This document shows positions 22,095-33,725 of a DNA stretch of 64,000 bases, in pieces (within the stretch, counting starts at the first letter, position 1; each line of letters begins with the position of its first letter). Under the pieces are notes generated by a model. The model searched no databases, had not been told where the DNA came from, and worked only from the letters and a program-made list of their open reading frames with translations. The stretch is from Tretioscincus oriximinensis. Its lineage: Eukaryota > Chordata > Lepidosauria > Squamata > Gymnophthalmidae. The stretch spans positions 973,726 to 1,037,725 of the forward strand of contig JAJVDF010000127.1 in NCBI GenBank assembly GCA_022410635.1, given 5' to 3'. A program made the translations under genes and the position numbers.

Positions 22095-22690
22095 GTTTAA
22101 CTTTTGTTTTTCTTTATTTGCTCATTGGTTCTAACTCTTCGTGACCTCACTGACCATAGCAAGCTAGGCTATTCTCTCTGAAGTTTGCCCAAGTTATCAT
22201 TTGCCAATTCCATGGCATTATCTATCCTTTTCATTCTCTAGTGTTCCCTTCTCCCATTACCTACAATCTTTCCCAGCATCAGTCTTTTCCAGTGACTCCT
22301 GTCTTCTCGTTATCCAAGCATCAGTATTTGCCCTTCCAACAAACAACCATTGTCAATTTGTTTTAATATTGACTTATTTAATCTCCTTTCAATTCAGGAA
22401 ACTCCCAAAAGTTTTCTTCAGCACCATATTTTAAAACCATCGATTCTCTAGCACTCACCCTTCCTTTTGATCGAACTCTCATAGCCATAATAACTACAGG
22501 AAAAACCATAGATTTGCCTCTACAGACCTTTGTCGCCAACGTGATGTCTGCTTTTTAATATGCTTTCTAGGTCTCCCAAAACTTTCCTCCCAAAGAACAA
22601 GCATCTTTACATTTCTTCCCTCTCTAATTTGTCATGAAGTGATGGACAAATGGATGGGTTTGTCGTGATGTTATAACATAAGGCAAATCC
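22095..22690 (-). mobile_element. BovB (RTE-clade) LINE, 3' part of ORF2
   Basis: Co-linear with the end of BovB ORF2 in reverse: gtgacctcactgaccatagc, cagcatcagtcttttccagt, aaaaccatagatttgcctct, agacctttgtcgccaacgtg. The reverse frame begins MVFPVV, as in BovB, but is then frameshifted, so this is a dead copy. BovB is abundant in squamates and ruminants and is a classic case of horizontal transfer. Confidence 0.85.
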
Positions 22691-23109
22691 TTCTAACTCT
22701 AGAAACAGTTATGTCATACAAGTACTTAAATTTATGCTGTGTTGCCTTCTCTCTTCTACAATTGCTCCACTCAAGCCCTTCATTTCCAATAAAATGTTAC
22801 AGGAACGGCTATGATANTCTCTCCAAAGTAACTTGTTCTCATCAATTATTTTCCCATTCGTGTAGTCTCTCATTTTAGAGCTTTGGTAGTTTTAAAGCTA
22901 TGTTAGCAGCAGTAGCTTGTATCAGACATGTCTAAATTCCCTAGTTAATTTTTATTTGAAGAGGAAGCTCTACTTTTTCTTATCATTTGTTCCATTCAAT
23001 GCATAATTGGACTTCACTACAGAAACACATATAACAAAAGATTAACTAATGGGCCTCATCAACCAATCAAACATCAATAAATCACCAAAGCTACATTGCT
23101 TCCTTCTTC

Positions 23110-23215
23110 TGCTTCACAGCCCAGGAGCAATTGGTGGACCACTGTGTGAGACAGAATGCTGGACTAGATGAGCTCTGGCCCAATTCGGTAGGGTTCCTCT
23201 TATGTTCTTATGTTC
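23110..23215 (+). mobile_element. CR1 3' end
   Basis: gtgtgagacagaatgctgga then ctagatgagctctggcccaa and ttcctcttatgttcttatgtt. Confidence 0.9.
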
Positions 23216-23357
23216 ATCTAGTCTCCTTTGGAAAATATTTAGATTTTTTTTTAATTTTCAACTTCAGAACTTGTTTAAAACAAGTTCTTGGATACACTTG
23301 CCAATATTATGTTTCTGTATGTATTTTATTATGTTCTCTGAAAAATATTCAGCTGCT

Positions 23358-23608
23358 ATTCAGAGCCAGTTTGGTGTAGTGGTTGAGTGTTGGACTCTCC
23401 CGGTTCGATTCCCCACTCCTCCACGAAAGCCAGCTGGATGACCTTGGCCCAGTCACAGTTCTTTGAACTCTCTCAGCCCCACCTACTCCACAGGGTGTCT
23501 GTTGTGTGGAAAGCAACAAAAGCTATGTGCGCCGCCCTATGGTTGGCCACCCTGAGACCTTCCGGTATAGGGCGGGATACAAATACAAATAAATAAATAT
23601 TAAACAAG
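23358..23608 (+). mobile_element. SINE family 1, full length (tRNA-derived)
   Basis: Head agccagtttggtgtagtggt (Box A) and cccggttcgattccccactc (Box B), body ccagctggatgaccttggcc and cagggtgtctgttgtgtgga, 3' part cctgagaccttccggtatag followed by gggcgggatacaaata(aata)n. This is the layout of the common squamate tRNA-derived SINEs whose 3' end is shared with a LINE partner. Not a functional tRNA. Confidence 0.9.
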
Positions 23609-23764
23609 GTATTTCTGCACTGAATATTTTATGAAATTTGCACTCACTTGATATAAAGTCTAACATCTCTGTGATCAAAGTGATAGCAATAGGTGCTGAT
23701 AACAGTTGATAATAATGGTTTCCAGAAGTTTTAAATGACTATTAGGATGAGAAACTAGGAAGCA

Positions 23765-23925
23765 TTCCTGAAATACCATTTGCAGGGAGTTAAGAACAGG
23801 TGAGGGATTTTCCTTCTGCTTGAGACTTTCCTAATGCCACTGGTGGGCCACCGTGTGGCCCAGAATGTTGGACTAGATGGGCTATGGCCCGATTCAGCAA
23901 GACTCCTCTTATGTTCTTATGTAAA
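23765..23925 (+). mobile_element. CR1 3' end
   Basis: tgaaataccatttgcaggga through cagaatgttggactagatgg to cctcttatgttcttatg; same segment as 40.38-40.54 kb. Confidence 0.9.
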
Positions 23926-25319
23926 ATAACATTAAGGGAATGAGACACTGCAGTACATATTCTCCATTCATTCGACACTTGAAATAAATAACATCATAAC
24001 GCATTCTGACTCTCAAGAGAAAGCACTGCACATTCATTATACACCAGAAAACGGTCAGCTTCAGTATTCAAAATTCAATCTTCCCTATCAAGTGTTTGAA
24101 ACCAAGACTCAACCTGGTTTATGCTTGCCATAAGACATAATGGCAGATATAAAGACATTTGCAATCTGACACACTTTGCAACCAAAGACTGAGTGATCTC
24201 TCTATGGCTGCATCCAGACAGGATTATTCATCACACAGAGTCAAGTCCAACCAAATGTTATGGCCGCATATGTGCTCAGNGTGGTGGCCGTGCATGTTCA
24301 GGGGGGTTGCATTTGCAAAATATCCAGTTGTATATATCACACCATTGTATGCAAGTGTCCAGATCTGTGCTTTTTCTGCACTGTTGTTGTCTGGACAACA
24401 ATCAATCATTCCGAAGATAAATTATTCTAGAGTGATACTAAACAGTGATATAATCAGATTGGGACTGGAAAGGATCTTGAGTTGGGAAAATATCTCCATT
24501 GTCTAATCTTTAGTAAATAATAAATGTATTTGGACTGCACCTTAGTTCTTCATATCTGGAGATAGAACAGTTGTTGCTTTGGGGAGCTATTAAACGTTTT
24601 AGGAGAACAATCCTACATTGTAATTGCTGATGGATCACCATTAGGCAATATGAAACTTTATGTGCTTCTATTATAACTTTTGTCACTTATTTTTTTAACT
24701 ATCACTTGTAGAGTTAATTTGTGAAGAAACCGAATCCCAACCAACAAATTAGCCACATGAGCAGCTGGAGAACTCATTACATATTTTCTCTATGCATACA
24801 AATGAAACTATTTATACATTTTGTTGATCATCAGGTCCAGAATACCAGTTTATAATAAGATGTTAATGTTAATNTTTTTCAGTAATTTTCACAGTGGATT
24901 TTAAATACAAGTGCTTCAGCCAAGGTAAATGTACAGGTGATCTGAGGACTAACTGCATAATGAAAAGAACAAGTTTAATGAACATTGCATTTAAGCTATG
25001 AAGTAAACATGACCACACTGTGTTGCTTTTAACTTAGCCTGGCAATTCTAGTGAGACCTTTAGGCTGTGTCCTTACAGAAACACCTAACAGTTAAATTTA
25101 CCTAATCACACTTGATTAGAAAAGTTAATTTGCCACTTCAAAAATAACAAATGAAACCACTTGTATTTGTTGCCATTGTGGAGCATAAAAAATCTGAAGT
25201 TAGTAAGTCTGAAACCGCCTTATGAAAAAAATTGAGAATATTTCTCTGCAGATTGCTAAAGGCTTAATTTTAAATTGGTGTTAAGTGTTTTATGTACCTG
25301 AATTCTATTGAAATCAAGG

Positions 25320-25526
25320 TAGGCTGACCAAATAACCCCTTTTTGGTGTGTGTGTGTTGAAAACCCATTTTGGGGCTGCCTCCCGGTTTTTTCTGAGGAA
25401 AAAAAATGAAAAAAAATGAAAAAAATGAAAAAAAGTTTTTTGAAAAAAGTTTCCTCAGAAAAAACTGTGAGGCACCACAAAAACGGGTTTTCAAATCCCC
25501 CCAAAAGGGGTCATCTGGTCAGCCTA
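25320..25526. mobile_element. Fold-back hAT-like MITE
   Basis: TAGGCTGACCAAATAACCCC left, GGGGTCATCTGGTCAGCCTA right, with long inverted arms (aaacccattttggggctgcc / ggcaccacaaaaacgggttt) around an A-rich core. Flanks carry aaatcaagg on both sides (25311-25319; 25528-25536), an imperfect 8-9 bp target duplication. Confidence 0.85.
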
Positions 25527-26639
25527 AAAATCAAGGCCATATTTATGCATGTGCAACATGTGCACAGGGCAGCGAAATTTTGAGGACAGCAAAATATAGC
25601 TAATAGTAAAGAGGTATTCATAGTTTTAATTGCTCTCATCATTATAAAACCCAAAGTAGATTAGCATTTTGGCATTAAAGTAGTGTAGATGGTACTATAA
25701 GTATACCACTTCACCTTCAGATTGAATCAATCACCCACAATGCCTTGGGGTTTGAACCCACGCTGCGGTGGAAGATGGCTGACTGCAGGCATGAGGAACG
25801 TCCATTTGAGGTTAGAATTTATCACAATCAGATGATGAAGTTTAGCTGAGGGAAGAGGGAGCAAATAATAAATGACTCCCCAGGAGCATCATACATGCAA
25901 AATATGGGCCTGATTGAAACTGAAAAGAAGCAATAGTAAAATAGTTTCTATGATGGTAAAACTTATTTGCCTAAGTAAAACTGGAATCTACTAGAAATTA
26001 GATTGCTAGACTGTTATATCCATTGTTCATATGCGCAAACAGACCTGCACTCATGCTTTCAAACTGTGTAGCCTCTGTGACAATATAATCAATTTTCCCA
26101 ATTATTTTTGTGAAGTTAATGAACTCTCAAGAACTTGTTTGCTTACATCTAAATATAACATTTCTTAATTTGGGACTTATTGCAAACTCACATATAGTGT
26201 TGAGACTTTTCAGTTTTTTACTACTACCTATCTCAGTTCTGGCACAAAAACCAAACTGTCCTTGGACTTGATTGGCAGAATGCACTTTTGTAAGACTGAG
26301 CTATCTTTGAAACTTAGGCCTTCCTTCGCAGAACATGGTGACAGCAATCATTACAATCCATAGTAAGAATTTTCTTAGTTTAATCATATGCTGTAAAAAG
26401 AAGTATTTCCTTTAACCTGTTTTGGAACTCCAAACTCTTGAATTCCACTTCATGACTTCAGGTTTTAACTTTAGGGAAATGAAGAAAACATTTCCCCCTT
26501 CCATTCTCTTTATTCTACATACTAATATGTGCATATCAGACATTTTGTTTGTTTTAAACAGTATGGTGGTGAGCAATTATGGTAAAACAGCACAGATCTC
26601 TACATTTTAAAAAAGTAAAGCAAGGGGATCATATATTGA

Positions 26640-27030
26640 AATAGAAGAAGAATCTGTTTTTTATACCCTGCCCTTCTCACCCAAAGGAACTCAGAGCAGC
26701 TTACAAGGTTAATTTTCACCAAAGGTTTGCATCTATTCTATCTTCCCCAACAGATTAGTGGTGGCATTCATGAATATAANAACATAAGAACATAAGAGTA
26801 ACCCTGCTGAACAAGGACTGCAGCCCATCTAGTCCAACATTCTGTCTCACATAGTGGCCCATCAGTTGTACCTGGGCAGTTTGGAACAGAAGATGACAAA
26901 ATCTTCATCTGTTCTTGACGCCCAGCAAAAGGCATTACAAGATTACTGTTGCTCCATCTCAGAGGCAGTATCAAGACATCCATCCTAGTAGCAGTTTATA
27001 CCCTTGAAATGTAGATTGCAAATCTACTTG
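26640..27030 (-). mobile_element. SINE family 2 split by CR1
   Basis: 26640-26775 (ttataccctgcccttctcac ... attagtggtggcattca) and 27005-27030 (ttgaaatgtagattgcaaat) are adjacent in intact copies; the CR1 3' fragment 26776-27004 sits between them. Confidence 0.75.
26776..27004 (-). mobile_element. CR1 3' fragment inserted in SINE 2
   Basis: aacataagaacataagagta to gtagcagtttatacccttg; tail repeats at the low-coordinate end give the minus orientation. Confidence 0.85.
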
Positions 27031-27175
27031 AAAGCCAGATGGGTGACCTTGGGCCAGTCACGGTTCTTTAGAATTCTCAGCCCCACCTATTTCACAAGGT
27101 GTCTGTTGTGGAGAAAGCATAAAAGCTTTATGTGCCGCCCTTTGGTTGGCTGCCCTAAAGAAACACCTCCCCCAT
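27030..27175 (+). mobile_element. SINE family 1, 5'-truncated
   Basis: gaaagccagatgggtgacct, cagccccacctatttcacaa and ggtgtctgttgtggagaaag match SINE 1 from just after Box B. Confidence 0.8.
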
Positions 27176-27380
27176 ATAGACCTGCTTATATCCTAAGATC
27201 TGCTGGGGAAGCATGCTTGGTGGTTCCACCTCCTTCAACAATTAAGCAGATTAATACATGGAGGGCACTGTTGGTGAGTGCTTTTAGACTACAGAATCAT
27301 CTGCTCTCTCAGATGGGGGATGCTTCCTCAGTACCCGCCTGGCCTTTGGCTCTTCCAATGCAAACACTGTGATAATATAA
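27175..27380 (+). repeat. Unclassified LINE-like 3' segment
   Basis: The words ctgctggggaagcatgcttggtgg and gcctggcctttggctcttcc recur in part at 33590, 35090 and 46640, ahead of the same 3' tail. Suggests an older LINE family; clade not determined. Confidence 0.4.
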
Positions 27381-27559
27381 CACAATTATGTTANCAGTGT
27401 TTGGGGTGACCCTCCTAGACCTTACAGCATAAAATAAATTGATGGAAAGAATAATTATAGATCCACCAACATCACTATTTTTTGCCAATGTATGGATATA
27501 GTTTATCATTGCGTTCTTCCAGGGAAGTGCAACAAACTTAAGATATTCTGTATGCAAAA

Positions 27560-27850
27560 CAGCATAAAAAGAGCCGTGCTGAATCAAGCTATAGTCCATC
27601 TAGTCCTGTGTTCTGTTTGAAAAACTGGTCCACTAATTGATTTTGGCCATCTTAAGCATAGGAATGAGGCAAAACTTTCATCCACACTCAACTTCCAATA
27701 CATGACGTTCAGAAGACATATGTCAATTCCTTTAACCAGGGGGCAAGCAACTTGTCATCCATTCTAGGAACCACTGATATGCCCAACTTCCATGGATTTA
27801 TATAATCCCTTTTAAAAACCAGCAAGTTTGGCAGCTGTAATTATTGATGA
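27560..27850 (-). mobile_element. CR1 3' fragment, diverged
   Basis: agagccgtgctgaatcaagc, catctagtcctgtgttctgt and aaaactttcatccacactc follow the CR1 3' order in reverse. Confidence 0.7.
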
Positions 27851-28904
27851 GTTGTGGTCCACTACTTCGGTCCAAACCAAAAACTGAAATCTAATGAACA
27901 ATTATGGGTGTGATCAGTTACTACTACAACAACAAAAGCTCAGTGACAGACTGTTCATATGCTAGTACTTCTGCACTTCTTCTCTCACTGATGAACATAC
28001 TAGAGTAGAAAAGGTGAATTAGAGAAGGGTTGGGAACACAACGGACACACATTCTCTCACCGAGACCTCAGTGAGCCATCCTTTTGTTATATCTGAACAC
28101 AATTTAAGGCCAAGATTCAAATCTCTTAGCCTAGCCTATCTCATAGGGTTGTAAAAGAGAAAATGAAGGGCAAAAAAATAAAAGTTCACCACCTTGAACG
28201 CCTTGAAAAAAGGAACAACGTAAATACAAGAATAAATTAAAATGCAATAACATGGTTACATAAAGACTGTGCATACATTTTTAATCATATGAACAGATAC
28301 ACCATCATTAATGTTTTCCTCCCTTCTGACACTGCAATTCCTCTTTTCCATCTTCAAAGAAAAGCTTATCTCAAACGATTAAAAACTGAGTTAAGAAAAG
28401 AAGCAGCTGCAAGGAAGTTCAATGAAAAACATTTAATTATAGTAGTTTTACTGCTTTGATCTCTAGATACTAGAACATTAATTCAAAATATCAGCCTTTA
28501 TAAATCAGCTATGAACTAGTACACTTTAAATGTTTTGGCCAAATCAAATAAGAAAAGTAATATATAATCAGTAATATTTCTATCCCAAAGAGACAAAGTA
28601 GTTAAGAGAAAATGCTGTTGTCCAAGTTATGCCCTGGGATGTTTATTATGTGGCGGCTGTGCACCGAAAGGCAGCTGACTGCAACCAACCAAGGCAATGG
28701 TTCTCATGGTAGACGTTCTTAAAAAAAAAAAAACTCCCAGCATTCTGCGCCAATCCCAGTTGTGGTTCAAGATAATTTAGAGGACCACAGTATGAAAACT
28801 GCCAGTCCAGAATAACATGAATCATCTAAGATTCCCATCATAAAGTAATGGCATAGAACTAAAATACACATAAGAACATTAGGAGAGCTTTGCTAAATCG
28901 GATC

Positions 28905-29440
28905 ATTGCCCATTTTATTATTTTATCATTTATTTATTTATTTAAAAATTATTTATATTGTCACCATTGGTTACAGGCAGGTAACAGAAGATCAATAATA
29001 ATAAGAAATAAGAAATAAGAAATAATAACAATAACAATAGGAAGAGGAAGAGGAAGAGGAAGAGGGAGAGGGAGAGGGAGAGGAAGAGGAGGAAGAAAAA
29101 GAAAAGATGTATTTATTTACCCACCTTATACCCAAAGGTCTCAAGACAGCCAACAATAAAAACAACAATACAAATTTAACATTAAAAACAATAACATGTT
29201 TTAAAAGATCCATATCCTTCCTCCCTCCATCCCACATACACTCCCTGCAAAGGAAGCTAAAAATACCTTTTTACCAGATGCTGAGTGTCTAGACGGAGGC
29301 TGTTCCAGAGTGTGGAAGCCACCAAAGAGAAGGACTTCCTTCATGCACCTACCTCTTGCATCTCTGAAAGGGGAGGAACTACCAAAGGCTTTCTCCTTGA
29401 GATCTTTATGCAACGGTAGATCTACATGGGAAAAGGCGCT
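28905..29440 (-). mobile_element. L2-like LINE 3' region
   Basis: tttatttatttatttaaaaa, caccttatacccaaaggtct, aaaagatccatatccttcct and ggctgttccagagtgtggaa parallel the 3.4-kb copy. It includes the purine-rich run at 29036-29107. Confidence 0.55.
29036..29107 (+). repeat. GGAAGA/GGGAGA homopurine tract
   Basis: About 70 bp of almost pure A/G on the plus strand (gaagaggaag and gagggagagg units). The complementary strand is a pyrimidine run in the transcribed (THADA) orientation. Confidence 0.9.
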
Positions 29441-29740
29441 CCTTTAGAGTTCTAGTTCAGCACTCTGTCTCAGGTAGCAGCCCATCAATTGTGCCTGGCC
29501 ACTTTCAAGAAGAAGAAGGCAAAATCTTCAATGGTTTTCGATTTCTCTTGAATGACCTTTCAGGAATGCTGCCTACTGTTTCATCTTGGAGGCAGCATTA
29601 AGACATCCCTCTGAGTAGCCATTCATACACTTTGCTTCTGTGAATTTGTCTAATCCTGTATTAAAGCTATCCAGGCTATTAGCTACCACCACCTCTGTGT
29701 GCTTGGGAAGGTAGACTGATGACAAAATAAGAAAATAGAC
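29440..29740 (-). mobile_element. CR1 3' fragment
   Basis: tagttcagcactctgtctca, catcaattgtgcctggccac and tattagctaccaccacctctg. Confidence 0.8.
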
Positions 29741-29894
29741 ACAGAAGGCCAGCCAAATTATAAACATTTAGACTCAATTAAAACAGTGATGAAATCTTCC
29801 CTGACAGTCATAGTATCATTTTCTTGCCTTTAACATGCATCACAGGCTATTAGAATCAGTGACTACTAGAATTGATGCTTTAGTTGAAAAGGCA

Positions 29895-30003
29895 GGCAGG
29901 AATTCAAAAGCCATTTGCAGGGAACCAAGAGCAAGTGAAGGCTGTGTTTATCTTCAGCTTCACAATACTCCGAAGTAATTGGTGGACCTCTATATGAGAT
30001 ATA
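29895..30003 (+). mobile_element. CR1 3' fragment, truncated tail
   Basis: aattcaaaagccatttgcag and aattggtggacctctatatgaga match the CR1 3' UTR; the TTCTTATG tail is absent. Confidence 0.65.
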
Positions 30004-30029
30004 TAATTTGAAGATTACCGAGCTTTTGG

Positions 30030-30625
30030 CAATAGATCAAGAAGGGAATCTTGGGATTTTGGTGGACAGCTCAATAGAAACATTGCCCAGTGCACAGCAG
30101 CAAAGGAAAAAGGCAAATTTAATGCTAGGAATAACTAGATAGAGAACAGAAGATAAACCTGAAAGACTCATGCCTTTTTATTAATCTATGATGAAGATGC
30201 AGTTTGAATAATTATACATTTCTGATCACCACATATGAAAAAGCATATTATGGAACTGAAATAAAGTACAAAAATGTGCAACCAAAATGATTGCATTGTG
30301 CAGAAAATATCGACTTGGAAAACATTTTCTATTGAACAATACTAGAACCAGGAACCACTCTAAGAAGATGATACATAGGAATACTTAGATTGAGTCATGC
30401 AATCATCATTGGTCTATGGCATTTATTAGTTAAGGAGGCAATGATCCTTCCTACCTTAGATGATTTAACGAAAAAGTTAGATAAATTCGTGGAGATCAGC
30501 TGTATCAATGGCATTGAGAATGAGGGGCTGGATAGCTCTAAAGGACACTTATAGGGAGGGATTCACCTCATCACTTGCTTTAGAAGTGGTCACCATGCAA
30601 AATCAGACGTTGAACTAAATGGGAA
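30030..30625 (+). mobile_element. CR1 ORF2 C-terminal remnant, old
   Basis: Plus-strand translation from about 30040 gives EGNLGILVDSSIETLPSAQQ, then KKANLMLGIT, matching the CR1 motif EKDLGVLVDNS...ANSMLGIIRKG. Stops and frameshifts follow. Ends ctttagaagtggtcaccatg...gacgttgaactaaatgg. Confidence 0.75.
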
Positions 30626-30764
30626 GTGGCTTAACCTTGCAGAGGTTTTTTTNAAAAAAAATCTTTTTAGTGGTGGGTAAACCTACTGGACACACTGATG
30701 TATACACTACCATTTCTGAGTCATATCTGAGATGTCCTTTTTTTAACCACATATGAACACAGCC

Positions 30765-31110
30765 TGATGTACAGTCATTCAATTCTGTCATGACCCCATG
30801 GACCACAGCACACTAAGCTCTTCTGCCTTCCACTGTCTCATGAAGTCTGGCCATGCTCATGTTGCCATCTTCTTCTTTTTCTTTCAACTTTTCCCAAACT
30901 GGGATCCTTTCTGGTAAGTCCCATCTTCTCATTAGTTGGGCAAAATGCTTGAAGTACAGCCTTAGTATTTATCCTTCTTATGAGCAGTCATGTTAGTTTC
31001 CTTTAATACTGACTGTTTTGCTCTCCTAACACAGCTTAACCTTTCCACCTAGCAAACACAGCCTTCATGTTAAAGAAGCATAGTTGCCTCATAGGACTCA
31101 GAAGTCTTGT
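30765..31110 (-). mobile_element. BovB LINE 3' part
   Basis: catgaccccatggaccacagcac and ccttccactgtctcatgaag, then tggtaagtcccatcttctca; second BovB copy, co-linear with 22.1 kb for its first half. Confidence 0.8.
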
Positions 31111-31496
31111 AAGCCCAGGCTTCGAACATATCTGTATTAATTTTTTTTTTTAAATGCTGCAATTGTTTTTTTATTTTTACAGATAAGTATATACACATAC
31201 ATAACTACAAACAATTAACAACACAACTAAAGACACATACATACAAAGGATAAATAATAATGACATCCTCTCGACACCATCAACAACACTGATCTTCTGA
31301 GCCCCTCACCCCTCTGGCCCAAANGGTTTAACAAATCTTTTTTAAATAATTTGGATTCCCTAAACATTCCTCAACAACAATAAAAACACTACTGTGCTTG
31401 CATGATGTAATTCAATGATATTGTAATTAGTTTACAAACAANTGTAGATCTGAGTTTGTAATTATTTGTTGTTGGTTTTGTTAGATCTAAAGTTGG

Positions 31497-31690
31497 GAGG
31501 GGCTGTAGCTCAGTGGTAATACAAATAGGCTTAAAAGTAGAAGACTGCCAGTTCAATTCCCAACCTCTCCCAGGTGTAAGCATTGACAAACCACTTCTGC
31601 ATTTCTGCCAAGAAAACTGTACAGACGTCTCCTTAGACGAGCTCATGCAGTCAATGAGGACTCAGCCCTGACTCTTTGGTACCCAATTAC
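31497..31690 (+). mobile_element. Sauria-like SINE with BovB-type tail
   Basis: Head ggggctgtagctcagtggta (tRNA Box A) and ccagttcaattcccaacctc (Box B), then aagaaaactgtacagacgtc and cagtcaatgaggactcagcc, the BovB-like 3' region used by Sauria SINEs. Such SINEs are mobilised in trans by BovB. Confidence 0.8.
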
Positions 31691-33064
31691 CAAAGATATG
31701 ACCATTGACAATAAAGTATTCAGTGTTGGGAGACGGAGTTATTGTTCTTGTCTTGTTATGATTTTAATGGCAGTTCTTTCCTATCTAGCTTGGAATGAGC
31801 TAAGACAGAAGGAAAAAATAGCAAGAACAGTTATTAAAAAGGCCAGATTACTGAATATGGCTCATAACAATCAGAACAATGGAAGTTGTCAGTAATGCTG
31901 TATTCCTATTCTGACTTCTTCGAGGGCTGGTAAACATACATGTGTGGATATGCTCTCTAGAGTGGAAACACTCTAAGTCAAGTGTAGCAATTAAGGAGGA
32001 CCCTATGTGATTTGATCTGTGGGATGATGGTGTTTTGGCACCAAACAGTAATTGGCACCAGACCTGAAGGAGGTGAGTAGCCAGGATGTTCTGCCCCATT
32101 CCTAGACTGATCCTTCAGAAGAGGAAGCTTGACTCCGTTTTGAAGACTGAGCCAAAATTTTAGCCACAGAGCAGACACAGAGATTCACTCTTCCTATGTT
32201 GGCAGAGAATCCTACAAAACATTGAGTTTTAATTATCTTAGAAGACATGGTAAAGAAATCTTACAGCAGTCTGTGTAAAGGACACAAAGCAATACTTCAA
32301 TTCTTTTTTTAAAAAAAAAGCCTGTCCTATCTTCTCACTGTTAAAATTTGATCTGGCCATAATATCTTCAAGAGGAATCACCACAGCAATAGCCTGAGAC
32401 AACTAGCTATGAAGGGAAAATTCTGAAAGGTTCAAACTGTCAAGCACGATTGAAACTAGCAAGGTCCATGAAACGGAATGGAGTTTCAATTAAGCAGCAT
32501 CTGGAAGTCAACTAATCCTAATTTAGACACTCATTTCTAAACAGTCCAAGTAGTCCTTTATCTGTGGTGACCAGACAAAGAGTTTTCTGAGGATGAATCT
32601 GGCCATTCACCCAGCAAGGTCAGATCCTGTTTTCCCAGATATGTTTCCATTTCTGTTGAATAAGGCTTATTTTATGCCAGGAACTGCAGAAACTATATAC
32701 TTCTCTAAGCCTCCTAAGTGTTCACTTAAAATGCTTTGGCACATTATCAATCAATCCATACCACTAATATTGAAAATTAAAGATTCTTCCAACAGCAGAT
32801 GGAGGTCTACAGACAAATAGGAAAATTCTAAGCTTCTGGCTTTTAAGATCTGTACATGCAATATGCCCAAGAAAATGTTTGTAATGTTTTTAACTCTGAC
32901 ATTCAGTTCCCTTTCTAAACGCCTGAAAAGTAACAACATCTCAAAGAGTGGATTACATTTCCACTCTTACAGTCCAAGGATTGTGAAGTGCTTTTTAAAA
33001 AATATGTATACTAGATGACAGTATGTAAATATAATAAACTGAGATGACAAAAAATGGATGACTA

Positions 33065-33225
33065 CTCTTCATTTGAGAGAAATAGCCATGTTAGTCTAGT
33101 AGAAAGTCCAGCAAAGGAGCTAGTAGCACTTGAGACTAACTTGAGACTAACTTGAGAAAAGTGGGTGGCATAAGCTTTCGTAGACACATCTACTTCTTCA
33201 GATGCATCTTGCTGATTGCCAAAAT
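33065..33225 (+). mobile_element. TTTCAGAGAAATAGCC-family element, non-inverted copy
   Basis: gagagaaatagccatgttag, agtccagcaaaggagctagt, then an 11-bp-unit duplication (gagactaactt twice), then cataagctttcgtagacaca and tctacttcttcagatgcatc. This copy reads straight through the hairpin where the 35.7- and 49.1-kb copies turn back. Confidence 0.75.
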
Positions 33226-33539
33226 CATCCCCTAGTAGTAATCATGATCTTAAGCTCTTTGGGGGAAAAAGACAGATAGTTGCCACATATANATAAATAA
33301 CCACAATTACCTACTAACGAATGCCCAATGCTTTAAAAACTGATATTCATAAAGTTATTTAAAAGATAAACAGAAGTGAGAAGTACCCAAAAAAACACCA
33401 TATTGTGATCACGATGGGACCAAAAAAAATCTCAATGTGGTAATTCAGGAATGTTCGAAGTCCAACCTGAAGGCCATATATAATCCTCAACCCACGATAA
33501 GCTTGTCTGCTAAGGCTGTTCCACACTGCCTGCAGTGAA

Positions 33540-33725
33540 AAATAACCAGTAACAAGTTGAGCAGCCCCAGACCTTAGCTTTGACCTGGCCTTTGGTTGAA
33601 GAGCAGTTCTCCCTTCCCCAGTTTCAGACACTGTTGTGTTTAATACGTTAATTATGTATCTTGCTTTTATTGTTAACCACTCGGAGACCCTCNTGTACAG
33701 GGTGAAATAGAAGTGCAAATAAATA
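33540..33725 (+). mobile_element. LINE-type 3' tail (family shared with 35.1, 46.7, 62.1 kb)
   Basis: tggcctttggttgaagagca, cttttattgttaaccactcg and gagaccctcntgtacagggt, ending (aaat)n. Four plus-strand copies share this order. Confidence 0.6.

Noticed and set aside
23358..23440. Possible tRNA gene at the start of SINE family 1
   Set aside because: Part of a SINE with a full body and A-rich tail; there is no closed cloverleaf.
31497..31575. Possible tRNA gene (gtagctcagtgg ... ttcaattccc)
   Set aside because: Box A and Box B are present, but the acceptor arms do not pair and a BovB-type tail follows; it is a SINE head.
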